Source of the DNA: Phycisphaerae bacterium
GTDB taxonomy: Bacteria; Planctomycetota; Phycisphaerae; UBA1845; Fen-1342
Assembly (NCBI GenBank): GCA_017999985.1
Contig: JAGNKU010000002.1
Location: 124,001-188,000, forward strand
Length of the DNA: 64,000 bases
Direction of reading: 5' to 3'
In this document: positions 26,140 to 34,695 of the stretch, piece after piece
Layout: each line of letters begins with the position of its first letter
How positions within the stretch are numbered: the first letter of the stretch is position 1
Made by a program: the position numbers and the translations under genes
The notes under the pieces: model-generated
Databases searched by the model: none
The model's input: only the letters and a program-made list of their open reading frames with translations
Told to the model about the DNA's origin: nothing

Positions 26140-27558
26140 ATGGTCTTCAACTCGCTCACGTTCCTGGTGTTCCTGGCCATCGTGCTCGCGGTACACAACC
26201 TGCCGCTAAGCTGGCGCACCCGCAAGGCCAATCTGCTGGTCGCGAGCTACGTCTTCTACGCGGCCTGGAACCCGCCGTTCGTGCTGTTGCTGTGGATCTC
26301 GACCATGGTGGACTGGCTTGCGGCGCGCGCCATGGCGCGGGCGCAGAGCCGTGTCGCCCGCCGCGGTTACCTCGTGCTGAGCCTCTTCACCAATCTGGGC
26401 CTGCTGGGGTTTTTCAAGTATGGCGGCTTTCTGGTCGCGAACTTTGCCGCCCTGCTGCGTGGCCTTGGCATCGCGTATCAGCCCGCGGCGCCGGACTTCA
26501 TCCTTCCGATCGGCATTTCCTTCTACACGTTCCAGACGCTGTCCTACACCTTGGACGTCTACCGTGGCACTTTGCGTCCGGCGCGGAGCTACCTCGACTT
26601 CGCCCTGTACGTGACTTTCTTCCCGCAACTTGTGGCCGGACCGATCGTACGGGCGGCGGATTTCCTGCCGCAGTGCCGCGCGCCGCGCCGCGTGACGGCC
26701 GACCAGTTCGGCTGGGGCTGCGCGCTACTGCTGATCGGACTGGCGCAGAAAGTCATCCTCGCGGACGCGTGCCTCGCGCCCGTCGTCAACAAGGTCTTCA
26801 CCGCGGCGTCACAGGCAGGACGGCTCGACGCGTGGATCGGCGTGCTGGGCTTCTCGGCGCAGATCTACTTTGACTTCGCGGGCTACTCCACCTGCGCCAT
26901 CGGCACGGCACTCCTCTTCGGTTTCACGCTGACGGAGAACTTCCGCCGGCCATACGGCGCGCTGGGGTTCTCGGACTTCTGGCGGCGCTGGCACATCTCG
27001 CTGTCAACCTGGCTGCGCGACTACCTGTACATTTCGCTCGGCGGCAATCGCAATGGGTCGGTGCGCACAGGTGTCAATCTGATGGCGACGATGCTATTGG
27101 GCGGACTCTGGCACGGGGCCTCGTGGATGTTCGTCATTTGGGGTGGCCTGCACGGGCTGTACCTGTTGGGCGAGCGCGGACTGCGACACGTCTGCCGCGG
27201 CCGGGCATTCACGGCCCAGCTTGGGCCGCGCATCCTGGCGATCCTCATGACGTACCTGCTCGTCTGCGTCGCGTGGGTGTTCTTCCGCGCGCCGGACCTG
27301 GCCACGGCGTTCACGCTGCTGAAGTGCATGGTCGGCGGCGGACCGAATGCGTTGTGGCTCGGCGATGTCTCCGCCGCCACCGCCCTGCTGATTGTCGCCG
27401 TCACGCTAGCCTGGCAGGGTGCCATGCGCGACCGCCGGCTGGAAGACCTGCTGGCGCACGTCCCCTGGCCCGTGCGTTCCGCCGCTCTCGCGGCGCTCAT
27501 CCTGGCACTGTGTATCTCGCGTGGAGAAGGGCGTGCCTTCATCTACTTCCAGTTCTGA
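26140..27558 (+). CDS. MBOAT family O-acyltransferase (AlgI-like)
   Basis: A 472-residue membrane protein of the AlgI/DltB class that moves acyl groups across the inner membrane for O-acetylation of polysaccharides. Signatures: VFYAAWNPPFVLLL, GFFKYGGFL, ILPIGISFYTFQTLSYTLDVYRG, FFPQLVAGPIVRA, FWRRWHISLSTWLRDYLYISLGGNR (His285) and GGLWHGASWMF (His325, the invariant MBOAT His). About eleven helices. It overlaps the next gene, whose product looks like an SGNH-type partner; such pairs (AlgI with AlgJ/AlgX, PatA with PatB) are known to complete O-acetylation in the periplasm. Confidence 0.92.
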   Translation: MVFNSLTFLVFLAIVLAVHNLPLSWRTRKANLLVASYVFYAAWNPPFVLLLWISTMVDWLAARAMARAQSRVARRGYLVLSLFTNLGLLGFFKYGGFLVANFAALLRGLGIAYQPAAPDFILPIGISFYTFQTLSYTLDVYRGTLRPARSYLDFALYVTFFPQLVAGPIVRAADFLPQCRAPRRVTADQFGWGCALLLIGLAQKVILADACLAPVVNKVFTAASQAGRLDAWIGVLGFSAQIYFDFAGYSTCAIGTALLFGFTLTENFRRPYGALGFSDFWRRWHISLSTWLRDYLYISLGGNRNGSVRTGVNLMATMLLGGLWHGASWMFVIWGGLHGLYLLGERGLRHVCRGRAFTAQLGPRILAILMTYLLVCVAWVFFRAPDLATAFTLLKCMVGGGPNALWLGDVSAATALLIVAVTLAWQGAMRDRRLEDLLAHVPWPVRSAALAALILALCISRGEGRAFIYFQF

Positions 27559-28609
27559 GCCGCAGACACCGCGCGGGCCCTGGGGCCGCACGTGGCTGCT
27601 CGCCGGCCTGCTGACCGCCGGATTGCTCGGTGGCTGGGAACTCTATTGGCGCACGCAGGGCTTCTTCCCCACGCGCGTCAGCGACGAGCCGCTGTGGCTG
27701 CTGGCGCGCGAGAAGCTCACGGCGGCGGAGCGGCCGATTGCGCTGATCGGTGCCTCGCGGTCCCAGGTGGGCATCGACCTCGACGTTTTCGCGGCCCGGA
27801 CGGGCGTGCGACCGGTGCAACTGGGAATCTGCTACAGCTCGCCGACGCCGGTGCTGCGCGAGCTGGCGGAAGATGCCACGTTCGCCGGACTGGTCATCTG
27901 TGACGTTACGCCGCTGCTGTTCTTCCAGAGCGGCGGGCCGGTTGTGGAACGCTCCAATCGCTATCTGGCGCGCGCGCACACCTACGTCTCACCCGCGGAC
28001 CGGCTGGAATGGCAGCTCCAGCTCGCACTGGAGACAATGCTCGTGACGCGTCTGGACCGCCTGGCGCCCGAGCACTTCGCGGAATGTTGGGCCAAGGGCA
28101 CGTGGCCGGAGCCGGGGCTCGGTAGCTTGCGGGCCGACCGGATGATCACGGCGTACTATCCGCCCGGCTTCGCGGCGGGCCGACCGACGACGGTGGGACC
28201 CTTCAAACGCAATCCGTACCTGGCGGACGCTGCGCGGCGGGACGCATTGCTCGACCAGGTCGCGCAAGACGTGGAACGCATCCGCGGCCGGGGTGGCGAG
28301 GTCGTCTTCGTCGTTTTGCCGTTCACGGACGACTACCGGCAGAAAGAACGCGCGCTGGCCCCCCGCGCGGAATATTGGGATCGCCTGCTCGCCCGCACCG
28401 GGGCTCCCGGCATTCACTTCGAGGACTTCCCCAGCCTGAGCGGGTTCGACTGTCCCGACGGCTGTCACCTGGATTCGCGCGACGCACCCCGCTTCACGCG
28501 TGCCCTCTTGGACGCCCTGCAGCCGGCCCTGGCCGGCACTGCGTGGGAGCTCGAACCCGGCGCGCCGTTGCGCACGGTCATGCGTCCCTCTACCGGCTCG
28601 GACCGGTAG
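27533..28609 (+). CDS. SGNH-hydrolase-like protein, partner of the MBOAT acyltransferase
   Basis: A protein of about 358 residues with one N-terminal membrane anchor (about 20-38) and a periplasmic domain. IALIGASRSQVGIDLD resembles block I of AlgJ/AlgX-type SGNH proteins, with Ser as nucleophile, and DCPDGCHLDSRDAPRF near the C-terminus looks like the catalytic Asp-X-X-His block. It therefore probably transfers or hydrolyses acetyl groups supplied by the MBOAT protein encoded just before it. GTG 27533 is chosen with GGAG at 27523-27526; GTG 27521 is possible. It overlaps the MBOAT gene by about 26 nt. The gap to the next gene (186 nt) may hold an internal promoter. Confidence 0.72.
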   Translation: MPSSTSSSEPQTPRGPWGRTWLLAGLLTAGLLGGWELYWRTQGFFPTRVSDEPLWLLAREKLTAAERPIALIGASRSQVGIDLDVFAARTGVRPVQLGICYSSPTPVLRELAEDATFAGLVICDVTPLLFFQSGGPVVERSNRYLARAHTYVSPADRLEWQLQLALETMLVTRLDRLAPEHFAECWAKGTWPEPGLGSLRADRMITAYYPPGFAAGRPTTVGPFKRNPYLADAARRDALLDQVAQDVERIRGRGGEVVFVVLPFTDDYRQKERALAPRAEYWDRLLARTGAPGIHFEDFPSLSGFDCPDGCHLDSRDAPRFTRALLDALQPALAGTAWELEPGAPLRTVMRPSTGSDR

Positions 28610-28795
28610 ACGCCGGGCGCAAAGCCTGCGCGCGACCGGACCGGCCCCGTCCGCCGGCCACGCGTGCGGATTACCGGCTCCATCCCGTCTGTACGCGCTG
28701 TCGATAAGTCCCTGGGAAGCACGTGGCACGGTGTGCGGGACGGCGCCAGGAGCGTGCGCCGGCTGCCACGTGTGCGCAGTCCCAAGGAGTACGTC

Positions 28796-29878
28796 ATGGC
28801 ATCCTCCGCGGCTACCTGTTCTGCCTCGTCCGCCGCCAAGGCGCGACCATCGAAGGCGGCCCGCAAGACCGTCCGCGTCGCCGTTATCGGGCTCGGCTAT
28901 TGGGGCCCGAATCTGGTGCGCAACTTCCACGAAGTCATCGGGGAAGATCTCCGCGCGGCGTGCGACCGCGACGCGGCCCGGGCCACCGCGATCGGCAACC
29001 GCTACCCGAACCTGCGCACGACCTGCGACGCGGACGTGGTCCTGACGGACCCGGAAATCGACGCTGTCGCGCTCGCGACGCCGGTCAATTCGCATTACCC
29101 GCTGGCCAAGGCGGCGCTGGAGGCCGGCAAGTCAGTCCTGGTGGAGAAGCCGCTGACCGCGGACGTGGGACAGGCCGAAGAGCTGGTCGACTTGGCGCGG
29201 CGCAAGGGCCTCGTGCTGATGGTCGACCACGTGTTCGTCTACAGCCCGCCGGTGCGAAAGATGAAAGCGCTGGTCGAGTCCGGCGAGCTGGGCCGGCTGC
29301 TCTACGTGGACAGCGTGCGCATCAACCTGGGGCTGTTCCAGCGGGATGTGAACGTCGTCTGGGACCTCGCCCCCCATGACCTGTCGATCGCCGACTACCT
29401 GATCGGCCGTACGCCCAAGAGCGTGGCCGCGTTCGGCAGTGTCCACACGAGCGGCGGCCATGAGGACGTGGCGTACCTGAACCTCGACTTCGGCGGCGGC
29501 CTGATCGCGAATTTCCACGTGAACTGGCTGTCGCCGGTGAAGATCCGCTACACGATGCTCGGCGGCAGCCGGAAGGGGCTCGTGTACAACGACCTCGACC
29601 CGGTGGAGAAGATCAAGGTCTACGATAGCGGCATCAGCGTCCGCGAGGACGACCTGGAGGATCGGCGCAACCTGCTCATCGACTATCGCACAGGGGACAT
29701 CTGGTCGCCGCGCCTCGACCAGAGTGAGCCACTGCGGACGATGGCCAGCCATTTCGTCGATTGCGTGCAGAACGGCAAGACGCCGCTGACCGACGGCACC
29801 GCGGGACTGCGGGTGGTCCGCATCCTCGATGCCGCCCAGCGCAGCATCAAGGCCCAGGGGGGACGCATCACGCTATGA
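28796..29878 (+). CDS. Gfo/Idh/MocA family NAD-dependent sugar dehydrogenase, WlbA/WbpB-like
   Basis: A 360-residue oxidoreductase: dinucleotide-binding VAVIGLGYWGPNLVRNF near residue 25, VLVEKPLT with the catalytic Lys, and WDLAPHDLSIADYL with the likely catalytic His. The combination with a WlbB/WbpD-like acetyltransferase directly downstream and a WbpE-like aminotransferase at 35701 points to oxidation of C3 of a UDP-GlcNAc-type uronate, the first step toward a 3-amino sugar. The start is ATG 28796 with AAGGAG at 28784-28789; the frame extends to 28664 without a better start. The stop overlaps the next ATG. The function is from family and context, not from the active site alone. Confidence 0.85.
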   Translation: MASSAATCSASSAAKARPSKAARKTVRVAVIGLGYWGPNLVRNFHEVIGEDLRAACDRDAARATAIGNRYPNLRTTCDADVVLTDPEIDAVALATPVNSHYPLAKAALEAGKSVLVEKPLTADVGQAEELVDLARRKGLVLMVDHVFVYSPPVRKMKALVESGELGRLLYVDSVRINLGLFQRDVNVVWDLAPHDLSIADYLIGRTPKSVAAFGSVHTSGGHEDVAYLNLDFGGGLIANFHVNWLSPVKIRYTMLGGSRKGLVYNDLDPVEKIKVYDSGISVREDDLEDRRNLLIDYRTGDIWSPRLDQSEPLRTMASHFVDCVQNGKTPLTDGTAGLRVVRILDAAQRSIKAQGGRITL

Positions 29879-30363
29879 GCCAGGGAGACTTCGTGCGTGT
29901 CGCGCCGGACGTGGAGCTGGGCCGCAACGTCAAGCTCTTCGGCTTCTTGAACCTGTACGGCTGCCGCATCGGCGACGACACGAAGATCGGGACCTTCGTG
30001 GAGATTCAGAAGAACGCCGTCGTCGGTCGGCGCTGCAAGATCTCGAGCCACACGTTCATCTGCGAAGGCGTGACGATCGAGGACGAGTGCTTCATCGGCC
30101 ACGGCGTGCTCTTCACCAACGACAAGTACCCGCGCGCGACGAGCGCGGCCGGCGCCCTGCAGACGGAGGCCGACTGGCAGGTCGTGCCGACGCGCGTTTG
30201 TCGCGGCGCGTCCATCGGCTCCGGGGCCGTGATTCTCTGTGGCGTCACGATCGGCGCCGGCGCGCTGGTCGGGGCCGGCGCCGTGGTGACGCACGACGTG
30301 CCGCCCGGTGCGGTCGTCGCCGGCGTTCCGGCCCGCGTGCGGGCCCGCGCCATGCTGGTGTGA
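29875..30363 (+). CDS. Hexapeptide-repeat N-acetyltransferase, WlbB/WbpD-like
   Basis: A 162-residue left-handed beta-helix acyltransferase that would use acetyl-CoA. Hexapeptide repeats run from VELGRNVKLF to the end (IGDDTK, IGTFVE, VGRRCK, IGSGAV, IGAGAL, VGAGAV). The insert GVLFTNDKYPR is the signature seen in WlbB/WbpD and related 3-N-acetyltransferases, where the Asn-Asp pair is in the active site. It follows the dehydrogenase with an ATGA overlap. It should acetylate the amino group that a DegT aminotransferase in this locus introduces. Confidence 0.87.
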   Translation: MSQGDFVRVAPDVELGRNVKLFGFLNLYGCRIGDDTKIGTFVEIQKNAVVGRRCKISSHTFICEGVTIEDECFIGHGVLFTNDKYPRATSAAGALQTEADWQVVPTRVCRGASIGSGAVILCGVTIGAGALVGAGAVVTHDVPPGAVVAGVPARVRARAMLV

Positions 30364-30399
30364 AGCCGCGTCCGCGGTGCGGCGCGGCGGAAGGCGGAC

Positions 30400-31461
30400 A
30401 TGCGCGTTCTCTTCATTGGTGGCACGAAACGCGGCTATCTGGCGCTGCAGGCGCTCGCCGACGCCGGTGCGCACATCGTAGGCGTCATCAGCCTGCGACA
30501 GGACGACCACGAGACAGAACGCTATGAGGAACCGCTGCGCGCGCTGGCCGAGCGCCTGCAGGCGCCACTGTCCGAAACCCGCCGGATGAACGAGCGCGAC
30601 TATGCTGCTCTGATCCGCAACGAATGGCGGCCAGATGTGGCCTTCGTGGTCGGCTGCCGCATTCTGCTGCCGGCCGAAGTCTACACCGCCCCGCCCGGCG
30701 GGACGTTCGCGGTGCACGACTCGTGCCTGCCCGAATGCCGCGGCTTCGCCCCGCTGAACTGGTCCGTGCTGACCGGCGCCGACCACACCGGTGTAACGCT
30801 GTTCCAGGTCACGGAGGAAACGGACGCCGGTGACATTCTCGCGCAGGAGCGCATCCCGATCGGTCCGGATGAAACGGCACCGGAGGTCTATGAGCGCGTC
30901 TGTGCCGCGACCGCCGACCTGCTGCGGACGACCTATCCGCAACTGGCGGCCGGCACCCTGCCGCGCCGCGCGCAGGACGCCTCCGCCGCCACATACACCT
31001 GTCGGCGGACGCCCGCGGACGGGCTCATCGACTGGCACGCCGACACGACCCGGATCTACAACCAGGTGCGGGCGCTGACGCGACCGTACCCGGGGGCATT
31101 TTCGTACTGCGATGGCCGCAGGCTGACGATCTGGCAAGCAACGCCCGTGCAGCCGCCACCGCGCTATGTCGGCCGAATCCCCGGGCGCGTGGTCGGCATC
31201 GACAAGCCCGGCGGCACGGTGGACGTGCTGACCGGCGATGGCGTGCTGCGGCTGGGTGAGATTCAGTTCGAGGGCGACAACGCCGTGCCCGCGGCGACCG
31301 CGATTCGCTCGGTCCGCGCCACCCTGGGTGTCGGCGTCGATGACCTGCTCCGGCGAATCGCGAAGCTGGAAGAGCGTGTGGCGCGCCTCGCACGCGAGCG
31401 TACGCCGCGCCGTACGAACGGGGCCGCGCAGCCATCCGGCGCGGCTGGAGGCCAGGCATGA
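30400..31461 (+). CDS. Formyltransferase-family protein (ArnA-N/sugar N-formyltransferase-like), catalytic Asn missing
   Basis: A 353-residue protein: an N10-formyl-THF-dependent formyltransferase domain (about 1-175), a C-terminal Fmt-like domain (about 200-290) and a short basic coiled coil. CRGFAPLNWSVLTGADHTGVTL and TDAGDIL closely match ArnA and related sugar N-formyltransferases. The family's catalytic triad is Asn-His-Asp; here His106 and Asp142 are present but the Asn place is Ala104 in FAVHDSCLP. Codon GCG needs two changes to become Asn, so this is unlikely to be a sequencing slip. Position beside an aminotransferase suggests N-formylation of an amino sugar, but activity is uncertain. 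ATG 30400 follows 36 nt after the acetyltransferase. Confidence 0.8.
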   Translation: MRVLFIGGTKRGYLALQALADAGAHIVGVISLRQDDHETERYEEPLRALAERLQAPLSETRRMNERDYAALIRNEWRPDVAFVVGCRILLPAEVYTAPPGGTFAVHDSCLPECRGFAPLNWSVLTGADHTGVTLFQVTEETDAGDILAQERIPIGPDETAPEVYERVCAATADLLRTTYPQLAAGTLPRRAQDASAATYTCRRTPADGLIDWHADTTRIYNQVRALTRPYPGAFSYCDGRRLTIWQATPVQPPPRYVGRIPGRVVGIDKPGGTVDVLTGDGVLRLGEIQFEGDNAVPAATAIRSVRATLGVGVDDLLRRIAKLEERVARLARERTPRRTNGAAQPSGAAGGQA

Positions 31462-32639
31462 TTCCGCTGACCAAGCCGACCCTGGGGCGCGCGGAAGCCG
31501 CCGCCGTGGCCGCCGTGCTGGAAAGCGGCTGGCTGACGCAGGGCCCGCGCGTGGCCGAATTCGAGCGCAGCGTCGCGGCGTACTGCGGCGCCGCGCATGC
31601 CGTCGCGTGCAGCAACTGCACGACGGCGCTGCACCTGGCGTTGCAGGCCCTGGACATCGGACCGGGGGACGAGGTCATCGTGCCATCGCTGACGTTCATC
31701 GCGACGGCCAACGCAGTGGTCCACTGCGGCGCGCGGCCGGTCTTCGCTGACGTTGATCCACGCACGTACAACCTTGAGCCGGCGGCGGCCGAGGCGGCGA
31801 TCACGCCCCGCACGAAGGCCATCATGCCTGTGCATCAGCTTGGCCTGCCGGCGGACATCGACGCGTTTCGCGCGATCGCGGACCGGCACGGGCTGACCGT
31901 CATCGAGGACGCTGCTTGCGCACTGGGGTCGCGCTATCGTGGCCGGCCCATCGGCGGGCATTCGCCGCTGGTGTGCTTCTCGTTCCATCCCCGCAAGGTC
32001 ATCAGCACTGGCGAGGGCGGCATGGTGCTGACCTCGGACGAGCGGCTGTGCCAGCGGATGCGCCTGCTGCGGCAACACGGCATGAGCGTCCCGGACACGG
32101 CCCGGCACGGCGCGCAGCACCTGGTCATCGAGCGATACGTCTGCGTTGGCCACAACTATCGGCTGTCCGATGTGCAGGCCGCCATCGGCATTGTCCAAAT
32201 GCAGCGGCTGGATACGCTCGTGCGGCGGAGGCGTGAACTCGGGGCGCGCTACACTGCGTCCATCGCGGGCATGCCCCACTTGTCCGCGCCCTACGTACCG
32301 GACTATGCCGAGCCGAATTTTCAGAGCTACGCCGTCCAGCTTGCACCGGAAGCGCCGCTCAGCCGCAACGAACTGCTGCGCCGGTTGCTGGCGCGTGGGA
32401 TCGCCACCAAGCCGGGCATCATGACGATTCACCGCGAGCCGGCGTATCGTGCTACGGACTGGCCCCCGCTACCGCACTCAGAGTTCGCCAGCGACCGCAG
32501 CCTGCTGCTGCCGCTCTACCCGGACATGACGGCCGCGGAGCAGCAGGCGGTGATCGCCGCGCTGCGGGCCGCACTGACCGAAGGAGCGCGGGGGCCGCTG
32601 GGATGCGCAGCCGGGGCGTGTGGAGGGGCCGCCCGATGA
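31458..32639 (+). CDS. DegT/DnrJ/EryC1/StrS aminotransferase
   Basis: A 393-residue PLP enzyme that aminates a keto nucleotide sugar, usually with glutamate as donor. It has the family start (PLTKPTLGRAEAAAV...ESGWLTQGP), CSNCTTALHLALQAL for the phosphate site, VIEDAACALGSRY and Lys180 in FSFHPRKVISTGEGGMV as the internal aldimine Lys. It is of the ArnB/perosamine-synthase type, commonly 4-aminating, while the second DegT gene (35701) is closer to 3-aminating enzymes. It is coupled to the formyltransferase by ATGA and to the epimerase by ATGA, so the three probably serve one sugar. Confidence 0.9.
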   Translation: MIPLTKPTLGRAEAAAVAAVLESGWLTQGPRVAEFERSVAAYCGAAHAVACSNCTTALHLALQALDIGPGDEVIVPSLTFIATANAVVHCGARPVFADVDPRTYNLEPAAAEAAITPRTKAIMPVHQLGLPADIDAFRAIADRHGLTVIEDAACALGSRYRGRPIGGHSPLVCFSFHPRKVISTGEGGMVLTSDERLCQRMRLLRQHGMSVPDTARHGAQHLVIERYVCVGHNYRLSDVQAAIGIVQMQRLDTLVRRRRELGARYTASIAGMPHLSAPYVPDYAEPNFQSYAVQLAPEAPLSRNELLRRLLARGIATKPGIMTIHREPAYRATDWPPLPHSEFASDRSLLLPLYPDMTAAEQQAVIAALRAALTEGARGPLGCAAGACGGAAR

Positions 32640-33676
32640 GCTTCGCCGGCCGGAAAGTGCTCGTCACCGGCGGGGCCGGGTTCATCGGCGCGGAGCTGGT
32701 GCACCAGCTCGCGGCGCGGCACGCGCGCGTCGCGGTCGTGGACAATCTCGTCAACGGCCGGCGTGAGAACCTCGCGGGGCTGCCGGATGAACAAGTGCGT
32801 TTGCACGTGGCCGACATTCGCGCCACGGACACAATTGCGCAGCTGCTGGTCGGCGTGGACACCGTCTTTCACCTCGCGTGCCTGGGTGTGCGACACTCGA
32901 TCCATACGCCGCGGGAGAACCACGAGGTCAACGCGCGCGGGACGCTGGAGCTGCTCATGGCAGCGCGGGCCGCCGGAGTCCGCCGCTTCGTGCATGTCTC
33001 GACGTCCGAGGTCTACGGCACCGCCCAGCACGTGCCGATGACCGAGGACCACCCGACGACGCCGATGACGGTGTATGGTGCATCGAAGCTCGCGGGCGAG
33101 TGCTACGCGCGGGCGTTCCACCGAACCTACGGTTTTCCGTCGGTCATCCTGCGGCCGTTCAACGCGTACGGGCCGCGCTGCCACCACGAAGGCGATAGCG
33201 GCGAGGTGATCCCGAAATTCCTGCTGCGTTGCCTCGCCGGCCGGCCAATGATCGCCTTCGGCGACGGCCGGCAGACGCGCGACTTCGCTTTCGTCGCGGA
33301 CACGGCGCGCGGCATTTTGGCTGCCGCGGACGCGGACCACGCCGTCGGCGAAACGCTCAACCTGGGGGCTGGGCGGGAGATCAGCATCAACGAGCTGGCC
33401 GCGGAAGTGGCTGCGACGGCCGGCCGATCCGACGCTGTTCTTGAACACGATGCGCCGCGGCCGGGCGACGTGCTGCGGCTCTTTGCGGACACGACCAAGG
33501 CCCGGCGTCTGCTCGGTTTCGAGCCGCAGGTGGACCTGCGCACCGGACTCACTCGCCTGCGCGCCTGGTATGAAAGCCTCGGTCGCACGCCGGCCGAACT
33601 GCTGGAAGAAGAGGTTGTCCACAACTGGCGGCCGGCCGAGACCGCAACGTCCGGCTGCGTGTCCGGAAACGAATGA
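32636..33676 (+). CDS. NAD-dependent epimerase/dehydratase (extended SDR)
   Basis: A 346-residue nucleotide-sugar enzyme. VLVTGGAGFIG is the GxxGxxG NAD site, STSEVYG and YGASKLAGE give the Ser/Thr and Tyr-XXX-Lys catalytic set, and RPFNAYGPR is the usual substrate-side motif. It could be a 4-epimerase, a decarboxylase-type or a 4,6-dehydratase; the TE or EE pair of dehydratases is replaced by TS.EVYG, so epimerase is likelier. ATG 32636 overlaps the aminotransferase stop. The C-terminus is extended by about 25 residues after the last family motif. Confidence 0.86.
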   Translation: MSFAGRKVLVTGGAGFIGAELVHQLAARHARVAVVDNLVNGRRENLAGLPDEQVRLHVADIRATDTIAQLLVGVDTVFHLACLGVRHSIHTPRENHEVNARGTLELLMAARAAGVRRFVHVSTSEVYGTAQHVPMTEDHPTTPMTVYGASKLAGECYARAFHRTYGFPSVILRPFNAYGPRCHHEGDSGEVIPKFLLRCLAGRPMIAFGDGRQTRDFAFVADTARGILAAADADHAVGETLNLGAGREISINELAAEVAATAGRSDAVLEHDAPRPGDVLRLFADTTKARRLLGFEPQVDLRTGLTRLRAWYESLGRTPAELLEEEVVHNWRPAETATSGCVSGNE

Positions 33677-34695
33677 GACCGATGAGGGTTTCCGTGGTCA
33701 TCCCGGCGTACAACGAAGCGGACACGCTGCCGCTCCTGCGCGGCCGCATGACCGCAGTGATGGACGCACTGCACGCGTATGACTTCGAGCTGGTGCTCGT
33801 GGACGATCACTCCGCCGACGCGACGCCGGAGCGCATCGCCGAATGGGCGGCGCTCGACGGCCGAGTGCGTGGCGTGCGCTTCGCGCGGAATTGCGGCTCG
33901 CACGCAGCGGCGGCCGCGGGGCTGGCGCGCTGCACGGGCGACTGTGCGGTGCTGATGGCCGCGGACCTGCAGGATCCGCCGGAGCTGCTCGCCGAGCTGC
34001 TGGCGCCGTGGCGCGACGGCTACGACGTGGTGTGGGCGGCGCGCGCCGGGCGGCGCGGCATCGGCTGGCGCGAGCGGCTGTGCTCGCGGGCGTACTGGGC
34101 GCTCATGCGTTTCATCGCCGCCAGCGACGCACCGGCCGAGGGTGCCGACGTTGTGCTGCTGGACCGCAAGGTCATCGACGCACTCAACGCCATCGGCGAG
34201 AAGCACACGTCACTGCTCGCGCTGGTCACGTGGCTGGGCTTCCGGCAGAAACACATCTCGTACGTCAAGGAGGCCCGGGCCGCGGGCGCGAGCGGGTGGA
34301 CGTTCACCAAGCGCCTGAAGCTCGCCATCGATTCCGTCGTGTCCTTCTCGGCCCTGCCGATTCGACTCACGTGGCTGTGCGGGCTGCTGTTCCTCGCGGC
34401 CGATGCGCTCTGGATCACGGCCGTCCTCGGGGGCTGGCTGACAGGCCTCTGGTACGTGTCGGCCGCCATCGCGGCGATCATCAGCCTGCTGCTGCTGGGC
34501 TTTGGCGTACTGCTGACATTTCTCGGGGCAGCCGGCGAGTACCTGTGGCGCGCCTATGACGAGGTTCGGGGGCGGCCGCGCTACGTGATCGAGCGGGTGC
34601 TTGAACCGGCCGACTCGCGTTTTGTGGCCGAGCGGGCCGCGCGACCTGCCCCGACCCGCGTGCCTGTCCCAGACGAGGTGGAAACCCCGGCATGA
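33673..34695 (+). CDS. GT2 polyprenyl-phosphate glycosyltransferase (DPM1/GtrB/ArnC-like)
   Basis: A 340-residue enzyme: GT-A domain (about 1-230) with SVVIPAYNEADTL, VLVDDHSAD and MAADLQDPPELL (DXD-like Asp residues), then two C-terminal membrane helices (about 232-255 and 265-292). This is the architecture of enzymes that charge polyprenyl phosphate with a single sugar, which is then flipped and used by periplasmic GT39/GT87-type transferases. Such transferases are present at 23145 and 39670, and a flippase-like protein is the next gene. ATGA couples both sides. Confidence 0.9.
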   Translation: MRPMRVSVVIPAYNEADTLPLLRGRMTAVMDALHAYDFELVLVDDHSADATPERIAEWAALDGRVRGVRFARNCGSHAAAAAGLARCTGDCAVLMAADLQDPPELLAELLAPWRDGYDVVWAARAGRRGIGWRERLCSRAYWALMRFIAASDAPAEGADVVLLDRKVIDALNAIGEKHTSLLALVTWLGFRQKHISYVKEARAAGASGWTFTKRLKLAIDSVVSFSALPIRLTWLCGLLFLAADALWITAVLGGWLTGLWYVSAAIAAIISLLLLGFGVLLTFLGAAGEYLWRAYDEVRGRPRYVIERVLEPADSRFVAERAARPAPTRVPVPDEVETPA

